A stretch of DNA of 64,000 nt from Streptomyces mangrovi (lineage in GTDB: Bacteria > Actinomycetota > Actinomycetes > Streptomycetales > Streptomycetaceae): the NCBI RefSeq assembly GCF_900114215.1, contig NZ_FOSG01000011.1:124001-188000 (forward strand), given 5' to 3'. Shown piece after piece: positions 1 to 8,877 of the stretch (position 1 is its first letter; each line of letters opens with the position of its first letter). The notes beneath the pieces were generated by a model. It did not search any database and was not told the DNA's origin. It saw nothing but the letters and a program-made list of their open reading frames with translations. Made by a program: the position numbers and the translations under genes.

Positions 1-24
1 CGGGGCCTTCACGGGGGGATGCAC

Positions 25-1044
25 ATGACGACCATCAGTCGGCACTCCGCGGTCGAGGAGCAGCCGGCGGGCGGGCGGCGCCGGCCGGTGTTCCCGTTCG
101 GGCTGTGGAAGCGCAGACCGGCGGCGCGTCTGGTCACCGACTTCGGCGATCCGGAGCTGGCCCGGCTGCGGGAGGCGGTCGGGGCGGGGGACTGGCCCGC
201 CGTGCGCGAGCGGCTGGCGGCCGTGACCGACGGGGAGGAGCTGTGCCGGCTGGTGTGGCACGCCTCCAAGGCGCCGGGCACAGGCGAGCTGATGGGCCGT
301 GTCATGGACCGCGAGCCGGACGGGACCCTGGCCCTGCTCATGGCCGGCGCGCACCACATCGACTGGGCCTGGGAGGCCCGCACCTCCGCACAGGCCTCCC
401 AGGTCTCCCGCGAGCAGTTCCGGGTCTTCCACCAGCGGCTGGAGGTCGCCGAGGACCTGCTGTACCGGGTGGCCGAGCGTGAGCCGGAGTGGGTCGCCCC
501 CTGGTTCATGCTCCAGGTCTGCGGCCGCGGCCTCCAGGTCGGACCCCAGATCGCCCGGCTCCGCTTCGAGGCGGCGGTGCGGCGCTGTCCCGGGCACCCG
601 GGCGCGCACCGGCAGCACCTGCAGCAGGTGTGCGCCAAGTGGGGCGGCTCGCACGAGGAGATGCACGAGTTCGCGCGCGAGTCGATGCTCTCGGCCCCCG
701 AGGGCAGCCCGCTGGGCGAACTGGTGGCCATCGCCCACCTGGAGCACTGGCTGGACCTGGAGCCGGGGGAGGACGCGGAGTACATCGGCCGCCCCGACGT
801 ACGCGCCCGGCTGCTGGAGGCCGCCCACCGGTCCATCGGGGACCCGGCCTTCGGACGTCCGTACGACTGGATCGGCGTGCACAACACCTTCGCCATGGCC
901 CTCTCGCTGGCCGGCGAACGGGAGGCGGCGGCCGCCGCCTTCGCACCGCTGGAGGGACGGGTCACCGAGTTCCCCTGGCAGTACCTCGACTCCGGCGATC
1001 CGGTCGCGGCGTTCCGCAAGTGGCGCTCGCGCGCCGGCCGCTGA
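25..1044 (+). CDS. Conserved hypothetical alpha-helical protein upstream of HSP90/TPR genes
   Basis: A 339-residue soluble protein that I do not recognise as a named family. After a basic, low-complexity N-terminus (about residues 1-35) it is rich in Ala/Glu/Leu helices with paired-helix spacing, as in TPR-like solenoids. Trp/His-rich segments (HHIDWAWEAR, WVAPWFMLQVCGRG) recur in the middle. No signal peptide or membrane segment is visible. ATG at 19 directly abuts a GGGGGG stretch. The in-frame ATG at 25 lies six bases downstream of it, which is normal ribosome-binding spacing, so 25 is preferred. The HSP90-like gene follows after 67 bases on the same strand, so cotranscription is possible. 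No function is assigned. Confidence 0.75.
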   Translation: MTTISRHSAVEEQPAGGRRRPVFPFGLWKRRPAARLVTDFGDPELARLREAVGAGDWPAVRERLAAVTDGEELCRLVWHASKAPGTGELMGRVMDREPDGTLALLMAGAHHIDWAWEARTSAQASQVSREQFRVFHQRLEVAEDLLYRVAEREPEWVAPWFMLQVCGRGLQVGPQIARLRFEAAVRRCPGHPGAHRQHLQQVCAKWGGSHEEMHEFARESMLSAPEGSPLGELVAIAHLEHWLDLEPGEDAEYIGRPDVRARLLEAAHRSIGDPAFGRPYDWIGVHNTFAMALSLAGEREAAAAAFAPLEGRVTEFPWQYLDSGDPVAAFRKWRSRAGR

Positions 1045-1111
1045 CCGCGTCGGCCCACCGTCCCGCCGACTCGTCGGCCCCTCCCGCCACCCACGGAAGA
1101 AAGCCCACCCG

Positions 1112-2974
1112 GTGTCCCAGCATCAGACGTCCCACACCTTCCAGGTCGATCTGCGCGGCCTGGTCGACCTGCTCTCCCACCACCTCTACTCCAGTCCCCG
1201 CGTCTACCTGCGCGAGCTGCTGCAGAACGCGGTGGACGCCATCACCGCCCGCCGGGCCCTGTCCCCGGACGCCCCCGCCCGGATCACCGTGGAGACCGGT
1301 GAGACGCTCACCGTCACGGACACCGGCGTCGGCCTGTCCGAGAAGGACGTCCACACCTTCCTCGCGACGATCGGCCGCAGCTCCAAGCGCTCCGCCGACG
1401 GAGGTCTCGACGGAACGGCCATCGCCTCGGCCCGCTCGGAGTTCATCGGCCAGTTCGGCATCGGACTGCTCGCCTGCTTCGTGGTGGCCGACGAGATCAC
1501 CGTGGTCAGCCGCTCGGCGGCCACCCCCGACGCGCCGGTCGTCGAATGGCGCGGACGCGCCGACGGCAGCTACACCATCCGCACCCTGCCTGCGCACACC
1601 AGGCCGGAGCCGGGCACCACGGTGCGGCTCACCCCCCGCGCGGACGGCACCGAGTGGACGCGCCCCGACCGGGTCCTGGAGCTGGCCCGGCACTACGGAG
1701 GCCTGCTGCGGCACGAGGTCACCGTGACCGACGCCCGCGGCACGGCCACCCGGATCGACCGGACCCCGCCGTGGGAGGAGCGCCACGCCTCCCCGCGGGC
1801 CCGCCGCGAGGCGCTGGCCGAGCACTGCCGCTCCACCTTCGGCTTCACCCCGCTGGACACCGTCGAACTGGACCTGCCCGTCGTCGGGCTGCGCGGTGTC
1901 GCCCACGTCCTGCCGACCGCCGTCAGCCCCTCCCAGCGAGCCGGCCACCGGGTGCACCTCAAGGGCATGCTCCTGTCGGACCGGGCGTCCGAGCTGCTGC
2001 CCGACTGGGCGTTCTTCGTGCGCTGCGTGGTGGACACCACCGGCCTGCGGCCCACCGCCTCCCGCGAGGCGCTGTACGAGGACGAGACGCTCGACGCCGT
2101 ACGCGAGGCGCTCGGCGACCGGCTGCGCGACTGGCTCACCGGCCTGGCCGCGGGAGACCCCACCCTCCTGCACCGCTTCATCGAGACCCACCACCTGGCC
2201 GTCAAGGCGCTGGCCCGCCACGACGACGCGCTGCTGCGGATGCTGCTGCCGTGGCTGCCCTTCGAGACGACCGACGGCAACGTCACCCTGGACGAGTTCG
2301 CGCGCAGCCACCCCACGATCCTGGTCACCCGGAGCGTGGAGGAGTTCCGGCAGGTCGCGCCGATCGCCGCGGCGGCCGGCCTCGGAGTCGTCAACGGCGG
2401 CTACACCTACGACCGGGACCTGGTGCACCGGCTGCCGGAGATACGCCCCGGCACCACCGTCGGCGACCTGGACCCGGCCACCGTCACCGCGCACCTGGAC
2501 GCGGTGGAGCCCGCCGCCGAACTGGCCGCGGCCTCCTTCCTGGCCGTGGCCCGCGAGGTGATCGGCGTCCACGACTGCGACGTGGTGCTGCGCAGCTTCC
2601 AGCCGGTGACCGCCCCCGCCCTCCTGCTGGACAACCGGGAGGCCCGGCACGAGCGCACCCGCTCCGAACTGGCCGGCACCGGCGACGGACTGTGGGCCGA
2701 CATCCTCGGCTCCCTGCGCACCGAGGCCCCCCGCGCCCAACTGGTCCTCAACCACCTCAACCCGCTGGTCCGCCGCGCGGCGACGATCACCGAACGCGGG
2801 CTGGCCACCGCCACGGCGGAGGCACTGTACGGGCAGGCGCTGCTGCTCAGCCGCCGTCCGCTGCGCGCCGCCGAGAGCGCGCTGCTCAACCGGGCCTTCC
2901 TCGGCCTGCTCGACCACGCCATGCATGACCGGGCCGACACCCCCGGCGGCCCGGCCTCCCGGAAGGAGCCGTGA
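1112..2974 (+). CDS. HSP90-family (HtpG-like) molecular chaperone
   Basis: 620 residues, close to E. coli HtpG in length. The N-terminal GHKL ATPase motifs are clear: RELLQNAVDAI (about residues 34-44, with the Mg-binding Asn39), TDTGVGLS (about 69-76, Asp70) and the glycine lid GQFGIGLLACF (about 113-123). A middle domain follows with the family's arginine-containing SREALYEDE segment. There is no C-terminal MEEVD tail. The GTG at 1112 gives the normal HSP90 N-terminus (SHTFQVDLRGLVDLLS); upstream in-frame codons are read-through of a different frame. Its stop overlaps the start of the TPR gene (TGATG), which implies translational coupling. It likely acts as an ATP-dependent cytoplasmic chaperone; the client is unknown. 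The sequence looks divergent from canonical HtpG and may be a paralogue. Confidence 0.88.
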   Translation: MSQHQTSHTFQVDLRGLVDLLSHHLYSSPRVYLRELLQNAVDAITARRALSPDAPARITVETGETLTVTDTGVGLSEKDVHTFLATIGRSSKRSADGGLDGTAIASARSEFIGQFGIGLLACFVVADEITVVSRSAATPDAPVVEWRGRADGSYTIRTLPAHTRPEPGTTVRLTPRADGTEWTRPDRVLELARHYGGLLRHEVTVTDARGTATRIDRTPPWEERHASPRARREALAEHCRSTFGFTPLDTVELDLPVVGLRGVAHVLPTAVSPSQRAGHRVHLKGMLLSDRASELLPDWAFFVRCVVDTTGLRPTASREALYEDETLDAVREALGDRLRDWLTGLAAGDPTLLHRFIETHHLAVKALARHDDALLRMLLPWLPFETTDGNVTLDEFARSHPTILVTRSVEEFRQVAPIAAAAGLGVVNGGYTYDRDLVHRLPEIRPGTTVGDLDPATVTAHLDAVEPAAELAAASFLAVAREVIGVHDCDVVLRSFQPVTAPALLLDNREARHERTRSELAGTGDGLWADILGSLRTEAPRAQLVLNHLNPLVRRAATITERGLATATAEALYGQALLLSRRPLRAAESALLNRAFLGLLDHAMHDRADTPGGPASRKEP

Positions 2975-5955
2975 TGCTGGAGACCCCGGAGGCCGTGCTC
3001 GACGCGCTGCGGGAGAACGACGAACGCCCCTACAGCCTGCCCAGAACGGTGAGGGCCGAGGAACTGGTCGAAGCAGCCGGGCAGTTCGAGGACAAGGGAC
3101 TCCTGGTCACCGCGCTGCTGGAACTGATGGAGGCCTACGAGTACACCGGCGAGCACCGCAAGTCGCCGGTGGTCTTCGCCCGGCTGCTCCAACTGTGGGA
3201 CGAGGACCGCGAAGCCTTCAACGAGTGGGAGGGCCACCAGGTCTACTGGCGCTTCAAGTGGGTGACGACCTCGCTGCTGGAGGTGCCGGACGTACCGCTG
3301 GCCACCGTCGAGCAGTGGATCGGCCGGATGCGCGAACGCTACCGCGAGGCCGGCCACGGCATGCAGCCGGTGGCGGCGATGGCCCACCGCGTCGCGCTGC
3401 ACACCGGCAGCGGCCTGGAGTCCGCCTACGACCTGTGGGTGACCCGTCCCCGGGAGAGACTGAGCGACTGCGAGGCGTGCGAGATACGCCACCGGGCGCT
3501 GCACCATGTCGTTCTCGGGGAGGACGAGAAGGCCCTGCGGATCTGGGCGCCGCTGTTCGCCGGGGCCGTGAGCTGCCAGGAGGAGCCGTACGTCAGCCAC
3601 GCCTTCGCGCTGCTCCCGCTGCTGCGCACCGGCCGCGTGGACGAGGCCCGCTCGCACCATCTGGCCGGGTACCGCTACGCCCGCGGCAAGACGGGCATGG
3701 CCGAGGAGATCGGTCTCCACCTGGAGTTCTGCGCCCTGACCCGCAACGAGGGCCGCGGACTGGAGATCCTCGCCGAGAACCGCGGACTCTTCGAAGTCAC
3801 CGGCGCTCCCAAGGCGCGACTGGCCTTCCTCACCGGCGTCCAGGTGCTGCTCGCCCGTCTCGTGGAGCAGGGGTATGCCGACACACCCGTCGCCGGGCCG
3901 CCCGGGCGGCAGTGGACGGCGCGGACGCTGAACGAGGAGATCGGGGCCGAGGCGGACGAACTGGCCGCCGCGTTCGACCGGCGCAACGGCACGGCGGCGG
4001 TCGGCGAGCGCCGCCGCGAGCGCCTGGAGCGGCGCCCCGTGCTGGACGAGCCGCTCGCGCTGGGGCTGCGCGTCACCCCGCTGACCGGACCGAGGAACGC
4101 CGGGGCCGCCACGGAGCCCGTCCCCGCTCCCGCCACCGCACACCGGGTGGCCGTCCCCGAGGACTTCGCCGAACTGGTCGCCGAGGCACGGCGGCTGGCC
4201 GACCAGGGGCACCCCGGTGACACACCGCTGTGGGAACGCGTCGCCGAGCGCGTGGCCGCCGATGGATACGTCCACGATCCCGCGCTCGGCCACCGGGACC
4301 TGCTCCTGGCCGAGCTGGCCGAGCAGCGCGCGTTCGCCGAGGACGAGGGGGACGGGAACGGCCGGGCCGCGATGGCCGAGGCGGCCGAACTCTACGCCCG
4401 GGCCGGCCTGCCCTGGCACGAGCTGGCCGCCCGGGCCCGCGTGGCCTGCCGGCCCGGGGCCGGGAAGGGGCACGGTGAAGGGGCCGGTGGCGAGGTGGCC
4501 GACGAGTCCGTCGGCGAGCCCGCCGGCCACCTCGCGGTACGGCGGGAGCTGGAGCCCCTGCTGGAGCTCGCCGAACGGATGCTCCCCGGCGGGGACCGGG
4601 AGCCGGAGGCGGACTTCCGGCCGGACAAGTACCTCGTCGTGCTCCACTGCCGGGCCTTCGCCGCGCACACCGAGATGATCGACGCGCTGCCGGACGCCGG
4701 CCCGGAGACCGCGGCGCGCTTCCAGGAGGCGGTCGCGGCGCTGCGCGTGGCGGCCGAACGCTGGGAGATCCCCCACCAGGTGGCCGCCGCCCACCTCTAC
4801 GAAGCCGACATCGCCGCCCGTACCGGGCGCATCGAGGAGGCCGTCGAACGGCAGCGGCGCTCCCAGGAGATCCTGGAGGAGGCGGGCACCCCGTGGCGGG
4901 CGACCCGCGGCATGCTGCTGCTGGGCCAGATCCTGATGCGCACCGGCCGGCCCGGGGAGGCGGCCGAGGTGTTCCGGCAGGCCATGGCCCGGGCCGCGCG
5001 GTACGACGACCGCTCCTTCCCGGTCACGGCCGTCCACGCGATGCTCGGCCACGCCTGCCGGCACGCCGGTGAGCTCTCCGGAGCCGTCCGCCACCTGTCC
5101 GAGGCCGCCGCCCGGATGGAGAGGGAGGGGGACCACAACGGCGCGGCCGAGTGCCGTCTGGAACTCGCCGACGCCCTGGCCGCCTCCGGGCAGCCGGAGG
5201 ACGCCGTCGCCGTGCTGGAGTCCGTGGTCCGCGAGCGCGGCGCGGAATCCGGCGGCCCGCTCGACGAGCGGCTGCTGGCCCAGATCCGCCTCACCCTCGC
5301 CCGGGGCCTGACGGAGCTGGAGGAGCACCGCGCGGCGGCCGAGGAGTTCCTGAGCCTGGCCGACACGGTGGCCGGGTGGGAGGAGCAGTTCACCCACACC
5401 ATGGTCGCCTCCCAGGCGGCCGCGGCGCTGGCCCGGGCCGGCCGCCCCCAGGCGGCCGGGGCCGCGCGCGAACGCGCTCTGGACTCCCATCGCCGGGCGC
5501 CCAGCCCGGTACCGGTCCTGGAGATGCTCCGGGAGTTCGCCGACCTCGCCACGCGCGGCGAGGAAGAGGACCTTCAGGCGGCGCTCGGCCACCTGGTCAC
5601 CGCCGACGAACTGCTGGCCGAGGTCCCCGAGGATCCGGAGGAGTTCCCCCACTGGTACCACGCCGGCCACAACCACCTGTGCCGCGCCCGCTGCCTGGCC
5701 CGCGCCGAGCGCTTCGAGGAGGCGCTGGCCGAGGCGGACCGGGCCGACTCGCGCCTGGCGGAGGGCGGCCCGGACGGGGAGGCGGGCCGGGCGGAGACGG
5801 CACGGCTGGCCGCCCTGATCGAGGGCAACGGGCTGGAACGGCCGAAGGGGGCGGTGGCCCGCCTGGACGCGGCGGTCCGCCGCTGCGCCGGGGCGGGCCT
5901 GGAGGAGGCGGTCAGGATCCTCACCGCACTGCGCGAGGACATGGCCTCCCGCTGA
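2974..5955 (+). CDS. Large tetratricopeptide-repeat protein coupled to HSP90
   Basis: A 993-residue protein made almost entirely of helical hairpins. Recognisable TPR units lie roughly at residues 590-840, for example AAHLYEADIAARTGRIEEAV, LLGQILMRTGRPGEAAEVF and LELADALAASGQPEDAVAVL. The first 330 residues are a separate helical region with many Trp and Arg (VYWRFKWVTTSLLEV). There is a low-complexity Pro/Ala linker near 365-395. No enzymatic motif, signal peptide or membrane segment is seen. A GTG at 2971 is also possible, but the ATG at 2974 overlaps the HSP90 stop codon by one base. Eukaryotic HSP90 works with TPR co-chaperones; the coupling here suggests a partner role, but that is inference. 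A strong hairpin follows the stop. Confidence 0.85.
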   Translation: MLETPEAVLDALRENDERPYSLPRTVRAEELVEAAGQFEDKGLLVTALLELMEAYEYTGEHRKSPVVFARLLQLWDEDREAFNEWEGHQVYWRFKWVTTSLLEVPDVPLATVEQWIGRMRERYREAGHGMQPVAAMAHRVALHTGSGLESAYDLWVTRPRERLSDCEACEIRHRALHHVVLGEDEKALRIWAPLFAGAVSCQEEPYVSHAFALLPLLRTGRVDEARSHHLAGYRYARGKTGMAEEIGLHLEFCALTRNEGRGLEILAENRGLFEVTGAPKARLAFLTGVQVLLARLVEQGYADTPVAGPPGRQWTARTLNEEIGAEADELAAAFDRRNGTAAVGERRRERLERRPVLDEPLALGLRVTPLTGPRNAGAATEPVPAPATAHRVAVPEDFAELVAEARRLADQGHPGDTPLWERVAERVAADGYVHDPALGHRDLLLAELAEQRAFAEDEGDGNGRAAMAEAAELYARAGLPWHELAARARVACRPGAGKGHGEGAGGEVADESVGEPAGHLAVRRELEPLLELAERMLPGGDREPEADFRPDKYLVVLHCRAFAAHTEMIDALPDAGPETAARFQEAVAALRVAAERWEIPHQVAAAHLYEADIAARTGRIEEAVERQRRSQEILEEAGTPWRATRGMLLLGQILMRTGRPGEAAEVFRQAMARAARYDDRSFPVTAVHAMLGHACRHAGELSGAVRHLSEAAARMEREGDHNGAAECRLELADALAASGQPEDAVAVLESVVRERGAESGGPLDERLLAQIRLTLARGLTELEEHRAAAEEFLSLADTVAGWEEQFTHTMVASQAAAALARAGRPQAAGAARERALDSHRRAPSPVPVLEMLREFADLATRGEEEDLQAALGHLVTADELLAEVPEDPEEFPHWYHAGHNHLCRARCLARAERFEEALAEADRADSRLAEGGPDGEAGRAETARLAALIEGNGLERPKGAVARLDAAVRRCAGAGLEEAVRILTALREDMASR

Positions 5956-5981
5956 GCGGTCGAGCAACCGATCCGCCGAGC

Positions 5982-6024
5982 GGCTTCCGGCCGGGACGGC
6001 ACGGCGCCGTCCCGGCCGGAAGCC
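5982..6024. terminator. Perfect 19-bp stem hairpin after the TPR gene
   Basis: Arms 5982-6000 and 6006-6024 are exact reverse complements with a five-base loop. The hairpin lies 26 bases after the TPR stop codon. There is no U-tract, which is usual for streptomycete terminators. Confidence 0.8.
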
Positions 6025-6134
6025 CACGTTACCCCTCCTGAACTGCGCAAACGCCTTCCCGGGCGGCCGTCTTCCGTCACCCGACCGGCCCCTTTGGCCG
6101 CGAGATCCGCGGTGAGCGGGGGCAGGGTGGGGGC

Positions 6135-6872
6135 ATGTGGTACCCACGACTCGTGCTGGGCGCCGCCCTTCTGCCGCTGGCGCTGCTGGTGGCGCGGGAC
6201 GTTCCCGCCCATCTCCTCGATCCCCCGGTGCCGGAGACCGCCGGCCCCGCCACCGCCTACACCGCACCACGGCCCGCGGTCGTCAGCCGGAAGGCCTGGC
6301 GCGCCGACGAGAGCCTGGTCAGGGAGGAGGCCAGCTATACGGGCCCGGTGAGTGCCGTCTTCGTTCACCACACCGGCCACCCCAACGGCTACGACTGCTC
6401 GGACGTCCCGGAGATGCTGCGGGGGCTGGAGACGGACCACGTCGAGGGTCAGGGGTGGGACGACATCGGCTACAACTTCGTCGTGGACAAGTGCGGGACC
6501 ATCTACGAGGGGCGGGGCGGCGGCATCGGACGCCCGGTGTACGGCGCGCACACCAAGGGCTTCAACCGCAACAGCGTCGGTGTGGCGGCGCTGGGCACCT
6601 TCGGCGCGGGGCAGGAGGTGCCGCGTGCGGTGATCGACGCGATCGCCGAGGTCGCGGCGTGGAAGCTGCGGCCCGGAGCGGACCCGCAGGGCCGGGTGCG
6701 GCTGGTCTCGACGAACGACGAGAGCCGCTACGACGAGGGCGAGGCGGCGACGTTCGACGTCATCGCGGGCCACCGCGACAGCCACCAGACCGACTGCCCC
6801 GGCCAGGCGCTGTACGACAGGCTGCCAAAGATCCGGGAGGAGGCCACCCGTCTGCGCGCCCTCGGCCCCTGA
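6135..6872 (+). CDS. Peptidoglycan recognition/N-acetylmuramoyl-L-alanine amidase (Amidase_2/PGRP fold)
   Basis: 245 residues. The N-terminus has one hydrophobic stretch (about 5-19, LVLGAALLPLALLV) that should act as signal or anchor, so the enzyme is expected outside the membrane. The PGRP/amidase_2 domain starts near residue 50 with SRKAWRAD. The zinc-site His is in FVHHTGHPN, followed by the family signature GWDDIGYNFVVDKCGTIYEGR. The C-terminal zinc ligands are in GHRD and TDCPGQ. The reaction is hydrolysis of the MurNAc-L-Ala bond. The gene stands alone between a terminator after the TPR gene and a palindrome shared with the convergent SSI gene. An AGGG/GGGGG purine run precedes the ATG. 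Whether it works in growth, germination or lysis cannot be read from the sequence. Confidence 0.92.
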   Translation: MWYPRLVLGAALLPLALLVARDVPAHLLDPPVPETAGPATAYTAPRPAVVSRKAWRADESLVREEASYTGPVSAVFVHHTGHPNGYDCSDVPEMLRGLETDHVEGQGWDDIGYNFVVDKCGTIYEGRGGGIGRPVYGAHTKGFNRNSVGVAALGTFGAGQEVPRAVIDAIAEVAAWKLRPGADPQGRVRLVSTNDESRYDEGEAATFDVIAGHRDSHQTDCPGQALYDRLPKIREEATRLRALGP

Positions 6873-6908
6873 CGGCCCGGGCACCGCCGGTTTTGTCCAC
6901 CGCCGCGA

Positions 6909-6936
6909 GGCCGCCGCCGTACGTACGGCGGCGGCC
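6909..6936. terminator. Perfect 28-bp palindrome, bidirectional terminator
   Basis: Half-sites 6909-6922 and 6923-6936 are exact reverse complements with no spacer. It sits between the convergent amidase (+) and SSI (-) genes and so can serve both transcripts. Confidence 0.7.
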
Positions 6937-7013
6937 CCGCGGCGTTTCCGGGCACGCGGCAGGACTCCGGGCCGGGGTCTGGGCCGGGAATCCGGGCGGG
7001 GCCGCCTGCCGGC

Positions 7014-7445
7014 TCAGAAGGAGAAGAGCGCGGGGGCGGCGTCCGCCATGGCGCAGGCGTTGGAGAAGGTGTGCGCGTACGAGACCCTGCGGCCCTCCCA
7101 GACCCCGTCGGCGGTCACGGTGACCGGATCCCAGACCATCGGGCACATCTGGTCTCCGGGCTCGACCAGCGAGGCGAACTCGCCGTCCGCGGAACGCAGC
7201 TCGCCGCACGCCTCGGCCGGCGCCGGGTGGGTGCCGCCCGGCGCCGGCGAGCAGCTCAGCGTGGCGGCCCGCAGCACGGTGGCCGTCGCCGGGTCCTCTC
7301 CCTTGCCGACGGTGAGCACCAGGGCCGAGGGCGCGTACAGCCCTTCGGGCTGCGCGGGCGAGGCGGCCGCGGTGGCGGCCGAGCCCGCAAGGCAGGTGAC
7401 GGCCAGAGCGGTGCTCACGCCCAGGGCCTTGATGGCGTACCGCAT
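7014..7445 (-). CDS. ssi: Streptomyces subtilisin inhibitor (SSI)-family secreted protease inhibitor
   Basis: A 143-residue precursor. Signal peptide about residues 1-28 (MRYAIKALGVSTALAVTCLA then GSAATAAASP). The mature part matches the classical inhibitor: LYAPSALVLTVGKG, then four cysteines (65, 80, 101, 131) for the two SSI disulfides. The reactive loop CPMVWDPV places Met103 at P1 and Val104 at P1', as in S. albogriseolus SSI, and fits subtilisin-like targets better than trypsin. It ends with the conserved VSYAHTFSNAC and a C-terminal Phe. The ATG at 7445 follows a GAGGAG site; longer in-frame starts would put unrelated residues before the signal peptide. Expected role: extracellular inhibition of serine proteases. 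Confidence 0.95.
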   Translation of the reverse strand: MRYAIKALGVSTALAVTCLAGSAATAAASPAQPEGLYAPSALVLTVGKGEDPATATVLRAATLSCSPAPGGTHPAPAEACGELRSADGEFASLVEPGDQMCPMVWDPVTVTADGVWEGRRVSYAHTFSNACAMADAAPALFSF

Positions 7446-7830
7446 TTCGAACACTCCTCGGTTCGGTTCATCGGATTCCGAACAGGAGTCTTGCTGGGGC
7501 GAGGGGTGAACGCACATCGGATGGATCACTTCCGGTCACCTTCGGCGACGTCGCGGTCGCTCAAAGTGGCTCCGGGACGGCCGGGAGCCTTCCAATCTCC
7601 CGCGGAAGTGTGTCCGGCATGCGAACAAAGGAGAGCCGGGCTCCGGTGGGGTGACCGTGACCTGCGGTTCGGCGAGTGGGCCGCCCCGTCCGGACGCCTC
7701 ACCACGACCGGAAGGCGGCGTTGCTGTCTTTGGCCGACAGTGCCGGGTGCGCCCTCCTCGGACCCGTCCGGGGGGGTGAGGCGCCCGGCGCTCCGGGAGC
7801 GGCCGGGGCCGCCGGGCGCATGCCTCATCC
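7446..7830. other. Intergenic region between SSI and slipin genes
   Basis: 385 bases without a supported gene. It must contain the SSI promoter (minus strand) and the 3' end of the slipin transcript. One hairpin (arms CGCCCGGCG at 7782-7790 and CGCCGGGCG at 7810-7818, loop 19) lies just past the slipin stop and could terminate it. No clear -10/-35 pair was found for SSI. Confidence 0.5.
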
Positions 7831-8724
7831 TCATCCGGCCCGCTGCCCGTCGCTCCCGGAGTCGGCCGGCGTCCGTGCGGAGGAGGCCGCCGCGTACGGG
7901 ACCTGCGCGGACGGGACCTGCGGGGGCGCGGCCTGCGCGGAGGGCGCCGCACCCGGCTGGGGAGTCTGCTGAGCCCTCTCCAGGAACCGCAGCAGTTCGA
8001 CGGGGAAGGGCAGGACCAGGGTGGAGTTCTTCTCGGCCGCGACCGCCACCACCGTCTGCAGCAGCCGCAACTGCAGCGCGGACGGCGTGTCGGCCATCTG
8101 CTGCGCGGCCTCCGCCAGCTTCTTCGAGGCCTGGAACTCCGCGTCGGCGTTGATGACGCGGGCCCGCCGGTCGCGGGCGGCCTCCGCCTGGCGGGCCATC
8201 GACCGCTTCATCGTCTCCGGCAGGGAGACGTCCTTGATCTCGACCCGGTCGACGTGGACGCCCCAGCCGACGGCGGGGCTGTCGATCATCAGCTCCAGGC
8301 CCTGGTTCAGTTTCTCCCGGTTGGACAGCAGATCGTCCAGATCGCTCTTGCCGATGATGGAGCGCAGCGAGGTCTGAGCCATCTGGGAGACCGCGAAGCG
8401 GTAGTCCTCCACCCGGACGATCGCGTCGACGGGGTCGACGACCTTGAAGTACACGACGGCGTCGACCCGAACGGTCACGTTGTCCCTGCTGATGCCCTCC
8501 TGTGCGGGCACCGGCAGGGTCACTATCTGCAGATTGACCTTGCGCATCCGGTCGACGAACGGAACGATCATGGTGAAGCCCGGCTGGCGTGCGTCCTTCA
8601 TGACCCGCCCGAGCCGGAAGACCACTCCGCGTTCGTACTGTTTGACCACCCGGGCCGCCAGCGCGACGTAGACGGCGCAGACGCAGAGCAGCACGATCCC
8701 CGCCGCCGCGAGTCCCTGGAGCAT
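7831..8724 (-). CDS. Slipin (stomatin-like SPFH/band-7 membrane protein)
   Basis: 297 residues from ATG 8724, chosen because AGGTG precedes it at good spacing; GTG 8733 is an alternative. One N-terminal membrane segment (LAAAGIVLLCVCAVYVALAA), then an SPFH/band-7 domain. Slipin signatures are VVKQYERGVVFRLGRV, PGFTMIVPFVDRMRKVNLQ, ISRDNVTVRVDAVVYFKV and the helical tail QAEAARDRRARVINADAEFQASKKL. The last about 45 residues are Ala/Pro/Gln-rich and disordered. Slipins oligomerise on the membrane and organise microdomains; many are paired with an NfeD protease partner, which is absent here. The AT-rich patch at 8767-8800 upstream is the likely promoter region. Confidence 0.92.
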   Translation of the reverse strand: MLQGLAAAGIVLLCVCAVYVALAARVVKQYERGVVFRLGRVMKDARQPGFTMIVPFVDRMRKVNLQIVTLPVPAQEGISRDNVTVRVDAVVYFKVVDPVDAIVRVEDYRFAVSQMAQTSLRSIIGKSDLDDLLSNREKLNQGLELMIDSPAVGWGVHVDRVEIKDVSLPETMKRSMARQAEAARDRRARVINADAEFQASKKLAEAAQQMADTPSALQLRLLQTVVAVAAEKNSTLVLPFPVELLRFLERAQQTPQPGAAPSAQAAPPQVPSAQVPYAAASSARTPADSGSDGQRAG

Positions 8725-8830
8725 CGCAGACACCTACTGTCCGTGGGTTGGGCTGTTTCCCCCGTCTAATTTGTCTGATATTTACGATAACTCCGCATAA
8801 AGGTCGGCGGGAGTCCCGTCTCCGGGGCGC

Positions 8831-8876
8831 CGGGGACCGTGCTGTGCGGGTGGCCGCCCCTGGGGCGTGGTCCCCG
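8831..8876 (-). terminator. Candidate terminator of the SSS transporter gene
   Basis: Inverted repeat CGGGGACC (8831-8838) and GGTCCCCG (8869-8876) directly after the transporter stop codon. The loop is long (30 bases) and GC-rich, so this is only a moderate call. Confidence 0.4.
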
Positions 8877-8877
8877 T

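Noticed and set aside
2407..6270. Very long minus-strand open frame antisense to the HSP90 and TPR genes
   Set aside because: It is a mirror of high-GC coding bias: Gly/Arg/Gln/Pro-rich translation, no domain, while the plus strand encodes recognisable HSP90 and TPR proteins.
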